Shown one piece after another: positions 41,801-49,494 of a stretch of DNA of 64,000 nucleotides. Made by a program: the position numbers and the translations under genes. Source of the stretch: Actinomycetota bacterium (lineage in GTDB: Bacteria > Actinomycetota > Actinomycetes > S36-B12 > UBA5976); the NCBI GenBank assembly GCA_009698575.1, contig WLPX01000001.1, forward strand, positions 478,158-542,157, given 5' to 3'. Position 1 is the first letter of the stretch. Every line of letters begins with the position of its first letter. A model generated the notes under the pieces. That model was not told the origin of the DNA. It searched no databases and saw only the letters and a program-made list of their open reading frames with translations.

Positions 41801-44300
41801 TGGAAGTTCACGCTTGAGGGGTTATCTGGTGCGCGCGTACACGTCAGCATCCGGCGGAACTCCAGCTGCGACTTGTTCGGCAATTGCACCGACCACAACT
41901 TGCGATTTGACTGGACTGAATTATGGAACTGCATATTGGGTAGCTGTTTTAGCACAGAATGCGACTTTGACGAGTACTGAAGTGACGCTTCGTACGGTTA
42001 CAAAGTTCACAACCGGCTCTAGTGTTGCCACATCTACGATTTCGTCCTCAGCATCAACATTAATTGCCAATGGCACGTCAACTTCGACAATTAGTGTGCA
42101 AATGAAAAATTCTGCAGGCACGAATCTTTCTACTTCAGGTGGCACCGTACTCTTGTCTAAATCCGGAACTGGAAATGGTGTCTTAAGTGCTGCAGTTGAA
42201 GGTGCAAATGGAATTTGGACTGCAACCTACACCACAGCTGCTGGCGGTCCGGTTACACCAGTAGTTATTTCAGGCACATTTGAGGGTGTAGCAATTACAT
42301 CTACTGCAACTATCGCGCTTAATTCACAGGTGGCATCTACTTCTAGATCAAATTTGCAACTTGACTTGTCTACATTAGAAGCGAACGGCGCAAGTACATC
42401 ACAAGTGACGGTCACTTTGTTAGATGCTGATGGCATAGCTATTGGTGGCGCAGGCACCAAGCCTTCGTTTACCGTTACTGCTGGTGGCGGCACCATCTCG
42501 GGGGCATCTATCGCTTCGCAAGGTAGTGGTGTTTGGACCGCAACATACACATCTCCAACTTCGGGTGCAGCTGCTACACCATTGATAACTGCGTATGTTA
42601 GCGGCGTAGCTCTAACTACTACGAGAAATATGACGCTAACGCCACAGGCAGTGAGTCTGTCAAACTCAACTGTTAATGCTTGTACGAGTGAGACACCTTG
42701 CATTGGTTCTGCACTAGAACTTGAAAGCGATGGAGCTTCAAGTAGAACTATTCAAGTGCAACTGAAGGACTCTAACAATTCACCTTTGATTTGGAACGGT
42801 GGGAACTCAGCACTGTCAATCGCCGCAGCACCTGGTGTGATAACTAACCTTCATTACGTTTCGGGTGGCATGTGGGCAGCTACTTATACAAGTCCACTTG
42901 ATCAGGTTGGCGATACTCAGGTAGTGGCCAGTTACAACTCTGCATCGATTACGAGTGAAGTCACAGTAACCCTGATACCGAGAGTTATGAGCATGGCGAA
43001 TGCTTTGATAGTTGCCGGCAATTCGGCGACTGTATCCGCTGAATATGACATCGACGTCTCGGCAACCATTCCGGTCAGAATTTGGCTGCGAAACTCTAAT
43101 GACGTCAGTCTTGGCAGAGACATGCACTCTAAGGTTGCGTTCAGATCGCACTCAGGTAGCTTCACCGGTATTCAATACCACTCATGGACTGACACTGTAG
43201 TTGATGGGAACACAATCGTTGGTGATTATTACAGCGCAGAGTACACGCCTAGCGTTAAAGTCGTGGGCATCATTTCTCTCGGTGCTAAGTATGACGGCAC
43301 TGATTTACCTGAAGCTGCTGAAGTTAAAGTTGTAGGCTCCAATCTTGTTGATGTCGACAAATCAGTAATTTCTGTTTCGGATGCAACGCTTGAAGCTATA
43401 GGTTCGAATTTCACAACAGTCACACTGCAGTTAAAGAATTCCAACAATGAACCATTGACACCAAGTGATGCCTGTGCGTCATTTGGCGTAGCATTCGAAT
43501 CCAATTTCCCAACAAGTGCAATTTCAGAAAAAACTTGTGATTCAGGAACTGGAATATGGAGCGCGAAATTCACTCCGACAGATGATTCATCTGGCACCGC
43601 CATAATTTCAGCAGAATTGTCGGATGCTGCGACTCTTGCCACGTTTAGTAATTTGACAATGAGCGAGACTGCCACACTCAACGTCATTGGAAAGCAAGCA
43701 AATCTCGATGAATCAACGTTAACTAACTTAGGCGCGAGTGAGCTTCTGGGTGATGGAACATCTCAGACAACGCTTTCACTACAACTACGCGATTCATTGG
43801 GCAACCGACTACTTAAGTCCGGTGGCACGGTTGAATTCCAGACTACGTTGGGCACAGTTTCTGCTGCTGTTTATGACGAAGCAAACGATGTTTGGTTGGC
43901 GACTTATACCGCACCTAGCAACATTGCTGGCAATTCAGTCATTAGTGCGTTGATCAACTCGGCTGAAATTGCCTCAACTGTAACCCTGAAAATTAGTGCT
44001 ATCCAGCCAGTCTCGCAACTCGGTTTAAGTGCGCCGGCTGTAGCTAGCAAGAATAAGTACTATTCAGTGAAGGTAACATTCCCAGCTAAATTTAAGTCGG
44101 CGAAGACGACCATTACCATTCGTAAGGTTTCTGGAACAAAAGTTGCAAGCTCTTCGAGTACCCAAACGAAGAAGTCAAAGGCGACTGTAAAGGTCAAGAT
44201 TCCAAAGAAGTTGGCATCGGGCACTTATGTGGTAACGGTTACCGTAAAGGTGGGCAAGACAACCTATACAAGTAGTCAGCAGACGATTCGAGTTAAGTAG
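35880..44300 (+). CDS. giant secreted animal-type haem peroxidase with RTX, Fn3 and invasin-like Ig repeats
   Basis: A 2806-residue exported protein. Signal peptide residues 1-29 (ending SSSPAQA). Residues about 30-1090 are an animal (myeloperoxidase-type) haem peroxidase with the distal set Q340, D343, H344 (FGQFFDHG), R619 and E622 (GRGNENIALT), proximal H772 (YRYGHSQL) and NIARGRDAGIGSLNQIRRDL. Residues about 1092-1430 hold RTX-type GGxGxDxxx calcium repeats. Four Fn3 domains (about 1560-2040), six invasin-like Ig domains (about 2045-2705) and a Lys-rich beta domain follow. Family relatives in proteobacteria share SHPSHQVFLREY. Presumably oxidises halides or phenolics outside the cell while the repeats bind a surface. 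It precedes the Tad pilus operon. Confidence 0.92.
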   Translation: MTIRQKISSLVTISLVGGLVGLSSSPAQAVAPVGANFVVTAADLHFISDQIRISEAHATRLTSATTKYTVNDQPIVTAWDTPLVPNSTSVFDIPNPDLPWGLRQVDGRNNNLETGRGEWGASDTPFPRLTAARWREIQNIPSNDFGATPTNGSYKPVAGVTAIDAAPRLISNLIVDQSECNPAAMRAANSQVTFAPCGAAATIIGASATSESLTFETKLPHGLSVGTKVSISNVGSGYNVDGVVTSVVANYVAPIDPLPGKYTYQFSIANPDSPTVPDAIPASTGSVVAIAVPNPVASASPALVDLGADVTRFKTDQKMTNVSPNGNTSPTSGIFTIFGQFFDHGLDHVGKSSTDLVYMPLNSDDPLYSSGSPTNFMAMARTILGNGQVESPGMEPAGDNSTTPYIDQNQTYTSHPSHQVFLREYTFIGGLPKPTGDFLDGNNGTASDPAKGGLATWSDIKTQSATKLGIELVDTDVFDVPLLLTNEFGAFLPGRNGLPMVAVKAKNAGDAPLVATGSFGFLEGSLTAAITTDGTLSVPIYGKDAVTGNEVIVVPAGKPYTAIRTGHAFLDDINHCAVPGSSSRSTGDCTSILDFNTTPAGSFYSASLLGSHFVTGDGRGNENIALTAIHSAFHSEHNRLIDDKTLGYKQVIVDEANTMTGAAKRTYMSDWVNETIAANVTPCFDALTLEPYRVPGANGNCASLLNRTDLTWNGEHLFQAARFVMEMQYQHIVFAEFVRTVEPAIAAFAGYDINVRGDVYAEFAHSVYRYGHSQLTDTVDRIDSNGNAYPDSLFNSFLSPEKFNTGLNDAPISATSATGDVFRGMSGQRSNEIDEFVSSDLRNSLLGIPLDLASINIARGRDAGIGSLNQIRRDLKLTPYDNWYDYGLALRNPESLVNFIAAYATADTTLGASVTSETTVNGKRAAAYNILELAHAGDPDATNFMFGSVGTATTGVENIDLWVGGLAESPGVCLAAACPLLGETLATIFRRQMEDLQAGDRMYYLSRLVGTNLLVQVESNTLAELFMRNSDAENLPALIMQTADYSVAATTEASGCPSVVTRDLVSNSVVTGIVQMISALDCRLQYVGPARKDVVYGGGSGNDNIRAGNGDDTVRGNDGNDYVNGGDGNNQLFGGHGNDVLIDAGNSSSIGVLNGGDGNDVLAPGNGAKGSNAGSGDDVVIAGVAPAAGLLGLGDDKFLGSETGDDAGTGDDGSDWLEGHGGLDALIGDAGAVFGVDTVKFATDYLWGGSANDSLDGGGASDILGEGDGGAGSDTLLGGFGWDWVTAQGSIAGASYDGLCGNAVPLSPVGTPGVVQCPAGFVETFLDAIEGMVGSSFDDYMRGDDSLTYAVTPGIANSSNELIGSDFYKLSETGTRVPNGLGTVLGINPADNATEVVRTGNIMLAGPGSDELMGGGGNDFIFGDGTQTVELRVKVPAANGGGFAYVQSMNDLVGTPAKSVRAMLLDQSLDPKDLVPVTSYSRGTPAVGEVDTAVYSLSFADYTFSKNADGSVTVTQVTPAAGGGVKSDDSDRLFGIEQIKFLNSANTLIPTTVSIANGFVPSAPNAVAAVSASTSTALVTWTAPTYPNAVFAGPITSYTVAATSQAPGASLTLTGNTTGNGTRIRYNVSNPAGANQIVTGDIVTITGFVNGELNLTNAVVSASNTARVDILSTSTATEAAPAGAQIVKARVANTANATALSATLTGLTQGVAYNVAVRANTTVALAPIGGEFSTNVSVTPSAVPPSQPLNVLAVNAGPTSALISWNAPSVIGDASVLQYRVNLKDVTAFPNVDLLDVCAATNTARTCSATGLTKDHTYQVTVTAINASFEGSATTPITVVPTDLPNPTQPRNLVLTTAGSGQITAEWTAPLYDGNGATPNRLSYVVTATSPGQTTRTCTVAAAGAPTCLVTGLVNGSTYTMSVVATNNLAASSPALTGTIIPTNATSPGQPTAAQIGVPTGTTLPVSWTAPAVNGSSRLRGYLVRAYTSASGGTPAATCSAIAPTTTCDLTGLNYGTAYWVAVLAQNATLTSTEVTLRTVTKFTTGSSVATSTISSSASTLIANGTSTSTISVQMKNSAGTNLSTSGGTVLLSKSGTGNGVLSAAVEGANGIWTATYTTAAGGPVTPVVISGTFEGVAITSTATIALNSQVASTSRSNLQLDLSTLEANGASTSQVTVTLLDADGIAIGGAGTKPSFTVTAGGGTISGASIASQGSGVWTATYTSPTSGAAATPLITAYVSGVALTTTRNMTLTPQAVSLSNSTVNACTSETPCIGSALELESDGASSRTIQVQLKDSNNSPLIWNGGNSALSIAAAPGVITNLHYVSGGMWAATYTSPLDQVGDTQVVASYNSASITSEVTVTLIPRVMSMANALIVAGNSATVSAEYDIDVSATIPVRIWLRNSNDVSLGRDMHSKVAFRSHSGSFTGIQYHSWTDTVVDGNTIVGDYYSAEYTPSVKVVGIISLGAKYDGTDLPEAAEVKVVGSNLVDVDKSVISVSDATLEAIGSNFTTVTLQLKNSNNEPLTPSDACASFGVAFESNFPTSAISEKTCDSGTGIWSAKFTPTDDSSGTAIISAELSDAATLATFSNLTMSETATLNVIGKQANLDESTLTNLGASELLGDGTSQTTLSLQLRDSLGNRLLKSGGTVEFQTTLGTVSAAVYDEANDVWLATYTAPSNIAGNSVISALINSAEIASTVTLKISAIQPVSQLGLSAPAVASKNKYYSVKVTFPAKFKSAKTTITIRKVSGTKVASSSSTQTKKSKATVKVKIPKKLASGTYVVTVTVKVGKTTYTSSQQTIRVK
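39156..40161 (+). repeat. RTX nonapeptide repeat region within the peroxidase gene
   Basis: Three clusters of glycine/aspartate nonapeptides: 39156-39430 (GGGSGNDNIRAGNGDDTVRG and following), 39589-39740 (GGSANDSLDGG ... GSDTLLGG) and 40099-40161 (GSDELMGGGGNDFIFGDG). Each G-G-x-G-x-D unit forms one turn of a calcium-filled beta-roll. The first cluster has about eight units; the others are shorter and separated by non-repetitive sequence. Confidence 0.85.
40557..44000 (+). repeat. Fn3 and invasin-like Ig domain array in the peroxidase gene
   Basis: Four Fn3 units begin near 40557, 41106, 41418 and 41720, recognisable by VTWTAP, ISWNAP, AEWTAP and VSWTAP. Six Ig units begin near 42013, 42333, 42648, 42990, 43354 and 43695, each with a start such as STLIANGTSTSTISVQMKNS and a later GxWxATYT. 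The first Fn3 contains an extra insert (40700-40960). Confidence 0.75.
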
Positions 44301-44634
44301 CCCCAGTAATTGCTGACCATGGTTTAGCAGCCGGTAAGTTACTTAACTATTAAGACTGGAAATGCGAAGGGTATTTCAATCCTGGGTACAAAGCTGCAGT
44401 TAAATTCCAACGCTCAGCCCCCTGGAGCAAAACTGTCCATCAAGTCCAAAGCTCGAGACATGAATATAGATCCAAGAATTGGGCAAAAGTATTCGACAAA
44501 CTGGACATAACCACCTGAAACACCATAAATCTACGTTGACTTGATAACCCTCAAAATGGGATGTTTGTTACGCAAGTTACCAATGTTTCTGCTGTGTTTA
44601 GTAGGGACACCTTCCTCAAGATAGGTGAAAAGTA
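44301..44634. other. 334-bp region between the peroxidase and pilin genes
   Basis: No complete gene. After the peroxidase stop there are two more in-frame stops, then 60 open codons in the same frame (44328-44507) without a start codon, ending in TAA; the translation alternates hydrophobic and polar residues like an Ig strand domain and may be a decayed tail. An imperfect hairpin (TGCT...AGCA around ACCATGGT) lies at 44311-44329 with no T-run. TTGACT at 44536 is a possible -35 for the pilin operon, with no convincing -10. Confidence 0.4.
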
Positions 44635-44814
44635 ATGACAAAGTTATTCGCAAAATTCCAGGCCTCTGCAAGTCAAGATCGCGGCGCCACAGCAGTTGAA
44701 TATGCCCTACTTGTAGGTCTAATTGCAGTTGTAATCATCGGTGCAGTTACAGCTCTTGGCGGTCAATTATCCACCCTATTTACAACCGTCAAAGATGCAC
44801 TTGCGGGTATCTAA
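44635..44814 (+). CDS. flp: Flp-family type IVb pilin
   Basis: A 59-residue prepilin. A short basic leader ends in Gly17, followed by the Flp core ATAVEYALLVGLIAVVIIGA with Glu at +5 and Tyr at +6, the residues required for processing and assembly; a short tail ends KDALAGI. AGGTGA lies upstream of the ATG. It is the major subunit of the Tad pilus, cleaved by the prepilin peptidase encoded at the far end of the operon. Confidence 0.95.
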   Translation: MTKLFAKFQASASQDRGATAVEYALLVGLIAVVIIGAVTALGGQLSTLFTTVKDALAGI

Positions 44815-44839
44815 ATAACTTCCCGCCCTAGAGGCATTC

Positions 44840-45304
44840 ATGGCTTTTACAAAATTTAATCGACGTTCGCCTTCGAATGAAAAAGGGGCGGCAGCGGTCG
44901 AGTTTGCAATAATTCTTCCGTTGTTGCTCCTTCTAATTCTCTTGATGATTGATTTTGGGCGATTATTATTTGTGGAAATTAGCCTCAATTCTGCAAGTCG
45001 GGAAGCCGCTCGCGGCAGTTCCCTAACTATGTCAGATTCGCAAGTAACGAATCTGGTTCTTGATTCCGCTCCCGGTGTTGCCGCACTCGCTGCATTGGGC
45101 AGTTCACCCTTGGTTGTAAACATCCAATCTTGCAGCCCATCGGTCTCAAATGAAACCACAACGGTAAGCGTCCACGCGAATTTTCAGTGGATCACACCTA
45201 TAGAACTTGTTCAGATCTTCGACCCGAATTCAACTCTCATTGATGGATCTGGTCTTGGAATGGATGTCTATGGGCGAGGCCAAATGTTATGTTCCGAGTC
45301 ATAG
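44840..45304 (+). CDS. TadE-like pilus assembly pseudopilin
   Basis: A 154-residue protein with a prepilin-like N-terminus (KGAAAVEFAIILPLLLLLIL, Glu at +5 after Gly) followed by FGRLLFVEISLNSASREAARG, the TadE signature, and an exported domain with two cysteines (SCSPSV and MLCSES). TadE proteins are minor pseudopilins needed for pilus assembly. Its 3' end overlaps the TadG-like start by 16 bases, so the two are coupled. Confidence 0.9.
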   Translation: MAFTKFNRRSPSNEKGAAAVEFAIILPLLLLLILLMIDFGRLLFVEISLNSASREAARGSSLTMSDSQVTNLVLDSAPGVAALAALGSSPLVVNIQSCSPSVSNETTTVSVHANFQWITPIELVQIFDPNSTLIDGSGLGMDVYGRGQMLCSES

Positions 45305-46392
45305 CTAAATTGCGCCGACACCCAAGTTTAGAAAAAGAAGACGGCGCAGCGACAATACTCTTTACAATCATCGTCCTAATGGGTGTAATGGCTGGACTAT
45401 TCGCGCTTGTTGTTGATGGTGGGCAATTGATGCTCGAGCGTCGAGTTGTGCAAAATGTTGCTGATGCATCTGCACTATACCTAGGACAAAACTGCGCCTT
45501 GGGACAAAACTGCGCAACGAATGATCCAATAACTTACGCTCAAAATAATTCACCGGACTTGGCAACAGCAATTTCTGAAAAATGCGGAAGTTCACCATTG
45601 CCAGGATGTGGGCCGCTTAGCGGCAATTCAAAAGACTGCCAAACTAATCCAGCACCAACATCTCAATTCGTCCGAGTTCGCGCGGAAACTGAAACCGTAA
45701 GCGGTGGAACAGCGCTGGCACCAGCATTTGCCGGGATCTTTGGAGATGGCAATGTGTCCGATGGAAGTTGGACGATGCGGGCTTGCTCACAGGTTACTTG
45801 GGGCAAATCCACGCAGGCAAACGTGACTCTTCCATTAGCAATATCAGTCTGTAATTATGCAACACCTACCGGTACAACTGGTGGCACGAATAAATTGATC
45901 CCGCAGTATTCCCCGGCGAATGTAAGCTGTACCGGAAGTTCGAGCCTAGACGGATTGCCACTAACTGGTACAGATGCCGGATTAGCAGTTGTGGCAATTC
46001 CAAACATGGATTCAACCTGCACTACTGGTACTCGGGTCAATGTCGGTGATGTAGTTGACTACGTCGTGCCAGGAAGTATGTCAACAGTTTGTGCTGGTTT
46101 AGTAACGAGACTCAAAGCAGCGATCGGTCAACAGAGCTATATTCCAGTCTTTTCTACGTCGTACGTAGCAGGAGGAACTAGAAAAATGCAGGTTGTTTCC
46201 TTCGTACGATTCAAAATCATGAGCCTTAAGTATGGCGGTGTACTTAGTGGCACACCAACTTTCACGTCATCTGCGTGCGCTAACCTCTGCATCGTTGGTC
46301 AGTTCACAAAAGGTGTAACTCCAATCGGAAAAATTTCCACAAGTTCATCTGTTCCTGCATTGGGCACCATGGCCGTTGAGTTGATTCCTTAG
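45289..46392 (+). CDS. TadG-like pilus assembly protein
   Basis: A 367-residue protein with an N-terminal TM (TILFTIIVLMGVMAGLFALV) followed by VDGGQLMLERRVVQNVADASALYLGQ, the TadG/TadE-G-like signature, and a large cysteine-rich exported domain (about 12 Cys), which fits the VKOR gene nearby but is otherwise unrecognised. A six-residue tandem duplication (LGQNCA twice) occurs at 45481-45516. Probable minor pilus component or assembly factor. Confidence 0.85.
   Translation: MFRVIAKLRRHPSLEKEDGAATILFTIIVLMGVMAGLFALVVDGGQLMLERRVVQNVADASALYLGQNCALGQNCATNDPITYAQNNSPDLATAISEKCGSSPLPGCGPLSGNSKDCQTNPAPTSQFVRVRAETETVSGGTALAPAFAGIFGDGNVSDGSWTMRACSQVTWGKSTQANVTLPLAISVCNYATPTGTTGGTNKLIPQYSPANVSCTGSSSLDGLPLTGTDAGLAVVAIPNMDSTCTTGTRVNVGDVVDYVVPGSMSTVCAGLVTRLKAAIGQQSYIPVFSTSYVAGGTRKMQVVSFVRFKIMSLKYGGVLSGTPTFTSSACANLCIVGQFTKGVTPIGKISTSSSVPALGTMAVELIP
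45481..45516 (+). repeat. 18-nt tandem duplication in the TadG-like gene
   Basis: Two adjacent 18-base units, 15 of 18 bases identical, encode LGQNCA-LGQNCA. It looks like a recent in-frame slippage product that adds a cysteine. Confidence 0.6.
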
Positions 46393-46403
46393 AAGGGGAC
46401 ATT

Positions 46404-46979
46404 ATGAAAACCACAACCAGATACCTATTAATTGCCGCGATTATTGCGGGTATTGTTGCGATCCTGGTATTTCGCGCAAATTCTAGATCCGAACTTACGC
46501 CACAGCCAACCGCAGCAGCAACAAGTCAAATAATTCCGTCAGGAACTCCTGAGCCAGTGGCACCCGCCGCTTTAGGCCCACTTGCAGTTCCGTCAGGCAA
46601 GATTGCAGTATCTGTTGAGTTATCTGACGCAGCACATGTTGGCAGTTTTCTTCGTCCTGGCTCGTTCATAACTATCTTTGACACAGTTGCTTCCGTAACA
46701 CTTGGCACCACTGGACTACCCGTTCGTGAAACACGGGTGCTTCTAACAAAGGCGGAAGTTATTGGTATCGCCGGCTATACCTCTGCCGAAGAAGTCGATG
46801 CCGTAATAAACGATTCGACTAAGTTCTTAGTCACAGTTGCAGTTACTCAGAAAGAAGCAGAACGACTAATTCACGGTATTCAATCCGGTGCGCTCTACTT
46901 CGGTTTGCTAAGTACTGATACAAAGATTGTTCCGGGCCCTGGTGTAACTGATGAAACTATTTTCTCAGGAGTGAATTAA
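46404..46979 (+). CDS. cpaB: CpaB/RcpC-type SAF-domain pilus protein
   Basis: A 191-residue protein with one N-terminal TM (YLLIAAIIAGIVAILVF), a Pro/Ala-rich linker and an SAF/CpaB C-terminal domain: AVSVELSDAAHVGSFLRPGSFITIFDT and the tail VTQKEAERLIHGIQSGALYFGLL. CpaB/RcpC is part of the Tad envelope machinery. GGGGAC precedes the ATG. Its stop overlaps the CpaE start (TAATGG). Confidence 0.88.
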   Translation: MKTTTRYLLIAAIIAGIVAILVFRANSRSELTPQPTAAATSQIIPSGTPEPVAPAALGPLAVPSGKIAVSVELSDAAHVGSFLRPGSFITIFDTVASVTLGTTGLPVRETRVLLTKAEVIGIAGYTSAEEVDAVINDSTKFLVTVAVTQKEAERLIHGIQSGALYFGLLSTDTKIVPGPGVTDETIFSGVN

Positions 46980-48142
46980 TGGCTGTTGTCCTAGGCATAA
47001 GCTCTGAAACCAACGAGAGAATTAAATTCACATTAGGCGAAGACACACAATTTGTAGATTCGGTTGCGCAACTAGATGAATTTCTATTGGCTAATCCGAG
47101 TGAGCAGTTAGTAATTGTTGGTCCAGACGTTGATCTAAATGTCGCAACAAATCTGTCTGAAAGGTTTCGAGTTTCTCGCCCGAGCCTTGGAATTCTGCTT
47201 ACTCGTCGTCGTGTTGATCTTTCTGTTTTGAATCAAGCCATTCGTTCTGGCATTCGCGAAGTGATTAATGTTGATGATTCAGCAGAGATCCTTAAGGCAG
47301 CCAAGCGGTCGCAGTCTCTCTCTAGCATGTTTTCAAATTCGCTAGATACACATTTACTCCCGAAATCAGGCAAAACCATTTTGGTTTTTTCTGCCAAGGG
47401 TGGCTGTGGCAAGACAACTATTTCAACAAACCTTGCGGAATCACTCGCAGCTACATCCGGTGGAACCGTCTGCTTAGTCGATTTTGATTTGCAATTCGGA
47501 GATGTCGGTATTGCACTTCGAATTAATCCAAGTAAGTCAATCTCAAATGCTGTTGAAATGAAGGATCACGTAGATAAGCAGGCACTTTCGTCTCTAGTAA
47601 TAAACTACAAACCAAAATTTGACGTGCTGTTAGCACCCCCAAATCCCGTTGATGCTGAGTATGTAACTGGTGAGTTATGTCGAACTGTTTTAACTCAGCT
47701 TCGCGAGATGTATGACTATGTCGTTATTGATTCATCTCCGGCATTTACAGATGTGATTCTGGAAGCTTTTGATATCGCAGATCATCATCTATTGATAACA
47801 ACTCTCGATGTTCCAACCCTGAAAAACCTTCGAGTTTCAAGTAGCACCCTAGATGAACTTGGTCTGCCCACTAGTAAACGTATTGTGATTGTTAATCAAA
47901 GTGACCTAAATGCAGGGCTAACCGTTCAAGATGTAGAGCGTTCGATAGGAACTTCGGTAGCCATTCAAATACCTGCAAGCAATGCGGTACCAACGTCAGT
48001 GAATCGCGGCGTAACTCTTTATGGCAGCGATCCAAAGCATCCTGTAAGCCGTGCCATTCAATCTTTGACAGACCTGATCCTCGATAAACCTAGTCAAAAT
48101 AGGGGTCGAAGAATTCTGCGCAGACGAGGTGGCTCTAAATGA
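46979..48142 (+). CDS. cpaE: CpaE/TadZ-type MinD-like ATPase
   Basis: A 387-residue protein: an N-terminal receiver-like domain (residues about 1-115, atypical) and a ParA/MinD ATPase from about residue 130 with deviant Walker A FSAKGGCGKTTIS, DFDLQFGDVG and VIDSSPAFTDV. TadZ/CpaE localises the pilus machine, usually to a pole. The N-terminal domain lacks obvious phospho-acceptor motifs, as in most TadZ proteins. Confidence 0.93.
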   Translation: MAVVLGISSETNERIKFTLGEDTQFVDSVAQLDEFLLANPSEQLVIVGPDVDLNVATNLSERFRVSRPSLGILLTRRRVDLSVLNQAIRSGIREVINVDDSAEILKAAKRSQSLSSMFSNSLDTHLLPKSGKTILVFSAKGGCGKTTISTNLAESLAATSGGTVCLVDFDLQFGDVGIALRINPSKSISNAVEMKDHVDKQALSSLVINYKPKFDVLLAPPNPVDAEYVTGELCRTVLTQLREMYDYVVIDSSPAFTDVILEAFDIADHHLLITTLDVPTLKNLRVSSSTLDELGLPTSKRIVIVNQSDLNAGLTVQDVERSIGTSVAIQIPASNAVPTSVNRGVTLYGSDPKHPVSRAIQSLTDLILDKPSQNRGRRILRRRGGSK

Positions 48143-49494
48143 CTTTGGCAGATCGCCTATCAAGAACTGATGCCGCTGATGCGAAATCAGTAATTGCCGC
48201 AAAAAGTTTGCGTCAGATTTCACATGACATTGCCTTTGATGATGAACGGGACATAAAGTTCCGCGTCCATGAGGAACTCATTGAAATATTAGGTCAGCAA
48301 CTTTATGGTGATCAGGTTGATTTAGAAATACTTGAAAAGCATGTATTTGATGCAACAACCAAGGTTCTAGACGCAATCGATCGGCCACTTTCTGGCCTTG
48401 ATCGCGCGCGCATGATGCAAGAAGTTACTGATGAAATTTTGGGATTGGGTCCGCTTCAGCCGTTATTACGCGACCCAAACATTAGTGAGATCATGGTCAA
48501 TAGATTTGATCAAATATATGTGGAACGCGACGGAAATATTTTCCCGTCACCTCTAACTTTTGCTAATGAAGAACATCTTCGCCGCACCATAGATCGAATT
48601 GTCAGCAGTGTTGGCCGTCGCGTGGACGAATCAAGTCCTATGGTTGATGCTCGCCTAGCTGACGGTAGCCGAGTAAATGCAGTAGTGCCACCAATCGCCT
48701 TAGATGGCTCCTCGCTCACAATCCGAAAATTTAGCGAAGATGCCTTTACAAGTCGTGATTTGGTGGCCATGGAAACTATTACACAAAAAGCTATGGATGT
48801 GCTGGCTGCCTGCGTGCAGGGCAGATTAAACATGGTTATCAGCGGCGGGACAGGTTCCGGTAAAACCACAACTCTAAACGTATTGTCCTCGTTCATTCCA
48901 GATGACGAACGGATCATCACGGTCGAAGATGCTGCTGAACTCTCACTAGGTCAACCTCATGTGGTTCGTCTGGAAACCCGACCTTCTAATACCGAAGACA
49001 AAGGTTTGGTGACAATTCGAGATCTAGTTAAAAATTCACTTCGCATGCGCCCAGATCGAATTGTTGTTGGCGAAGTTCGAGATGGTGCTGCTCTTGACAT
49101 GTTGCAGGCAATGAACACTGGCCATGATGGTTCGCTAACAACGGTTCACGCAAACACTACCCGCGATGCACTTTCCAGAATTGAAACTATGGTTCTAATG
49201 GCTGGTATGGATCTGCCTATCAGAGCAATTCGCGAGCAGATAACTCATGCCATCAATGTTGTTGTGCAACAGTCCAGGATGCGTGATGGCTCGCGGCGGA
49301 TTACAAAAATTAGTGAAATCACCGGCTTAGAAGGTGAAACCATCGTGATGCAGGATCTATATTCTTTTGAATATTCTGATGCCAATACACGAGGAGTCGT
49401 AGGGCAACTACTGCCGACTGGAATCATGCCTGAATTCCTAGATCGATTGGCACAGCGAGATGTGCAACTATCAGCGGAGTATTTCCGAAGATGA
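48139..49494 (+). CDS. cpaF: CpaF/TadA-type secretion ATPase
   Basis: A 451-residue VirB11/PilT-like ATPase. Walker [14 protein letters not shown], Asp box and Walker B in [20 protein letters not shown], and His boxes ([13 protein letters not shown]). N-terminal region about 100 residues precedes [12 protein letters not shown], typical of CpaF. It powers both extension and retraction of Tad pili. ATGA overlap with CpaE. Confidence 0.95.
   Translation: MTLADRLSRTDAADAKSVIAAKSLRQISHDIAFDDERDIKFRVHEELIEILGQQLYGDQVDLEILEKHVFDATTKVLDAIDRPLSGLDRARMMQEVTDEILGLGPLQPLLRDPNISEIMVNRFDQIYVERDGNIFPSPLTFANEEHLRRTIDRIVSSVGRRVDESSPMVDARLADGSRVNAVVPPIALDGSSLTIRKFSEDAFTSRDLVAMETITQKAMDVLAACVQGRLNMVISGGTGSGKTTTLNVLSSFIPDDERIITVEDAAELSLGQPHVVRLETRPSNTEDKGLVTIRDLVKNSLRMRPDRIVVGEVRDGAALDMLQAMNTGHDGSLTTVHANTTRDALSRIETMVLMAGMDLPIRAIREQITHAINVVVQQSRMRDGSRRITKISEITGLEGETIVMQDLYSFEYSDANTRGVVGQLLPTGIMPEFLDRLAQRDVQLSAEYFRR

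Noticed and set aside
42227..42703. Long antisense frame opposite the peroxidase Ig repeats (also 43229-43687, 32297-32704)
   Set aside because: The plus-strand gene is clearly coding; the antisense frames mirror its biased repeats, lack ribosome-binding sites and resemble no family.
44340..44420. Possible c-di-GMP riboswitch before the pilin operon
   Set aside because: The spacing and conserved core (GGGCAAACC-like and GGACGCAAAG-like segments) of GEMM riboswitches are not present; the stretch reads better as a decayed coding frame.
44608..44627. CACCT/AGGTG hairpin over the pilin Shine-Dalgarno
   Set aside because: Only 5 bp with a 10-base loop; too weak to claim control of translation.
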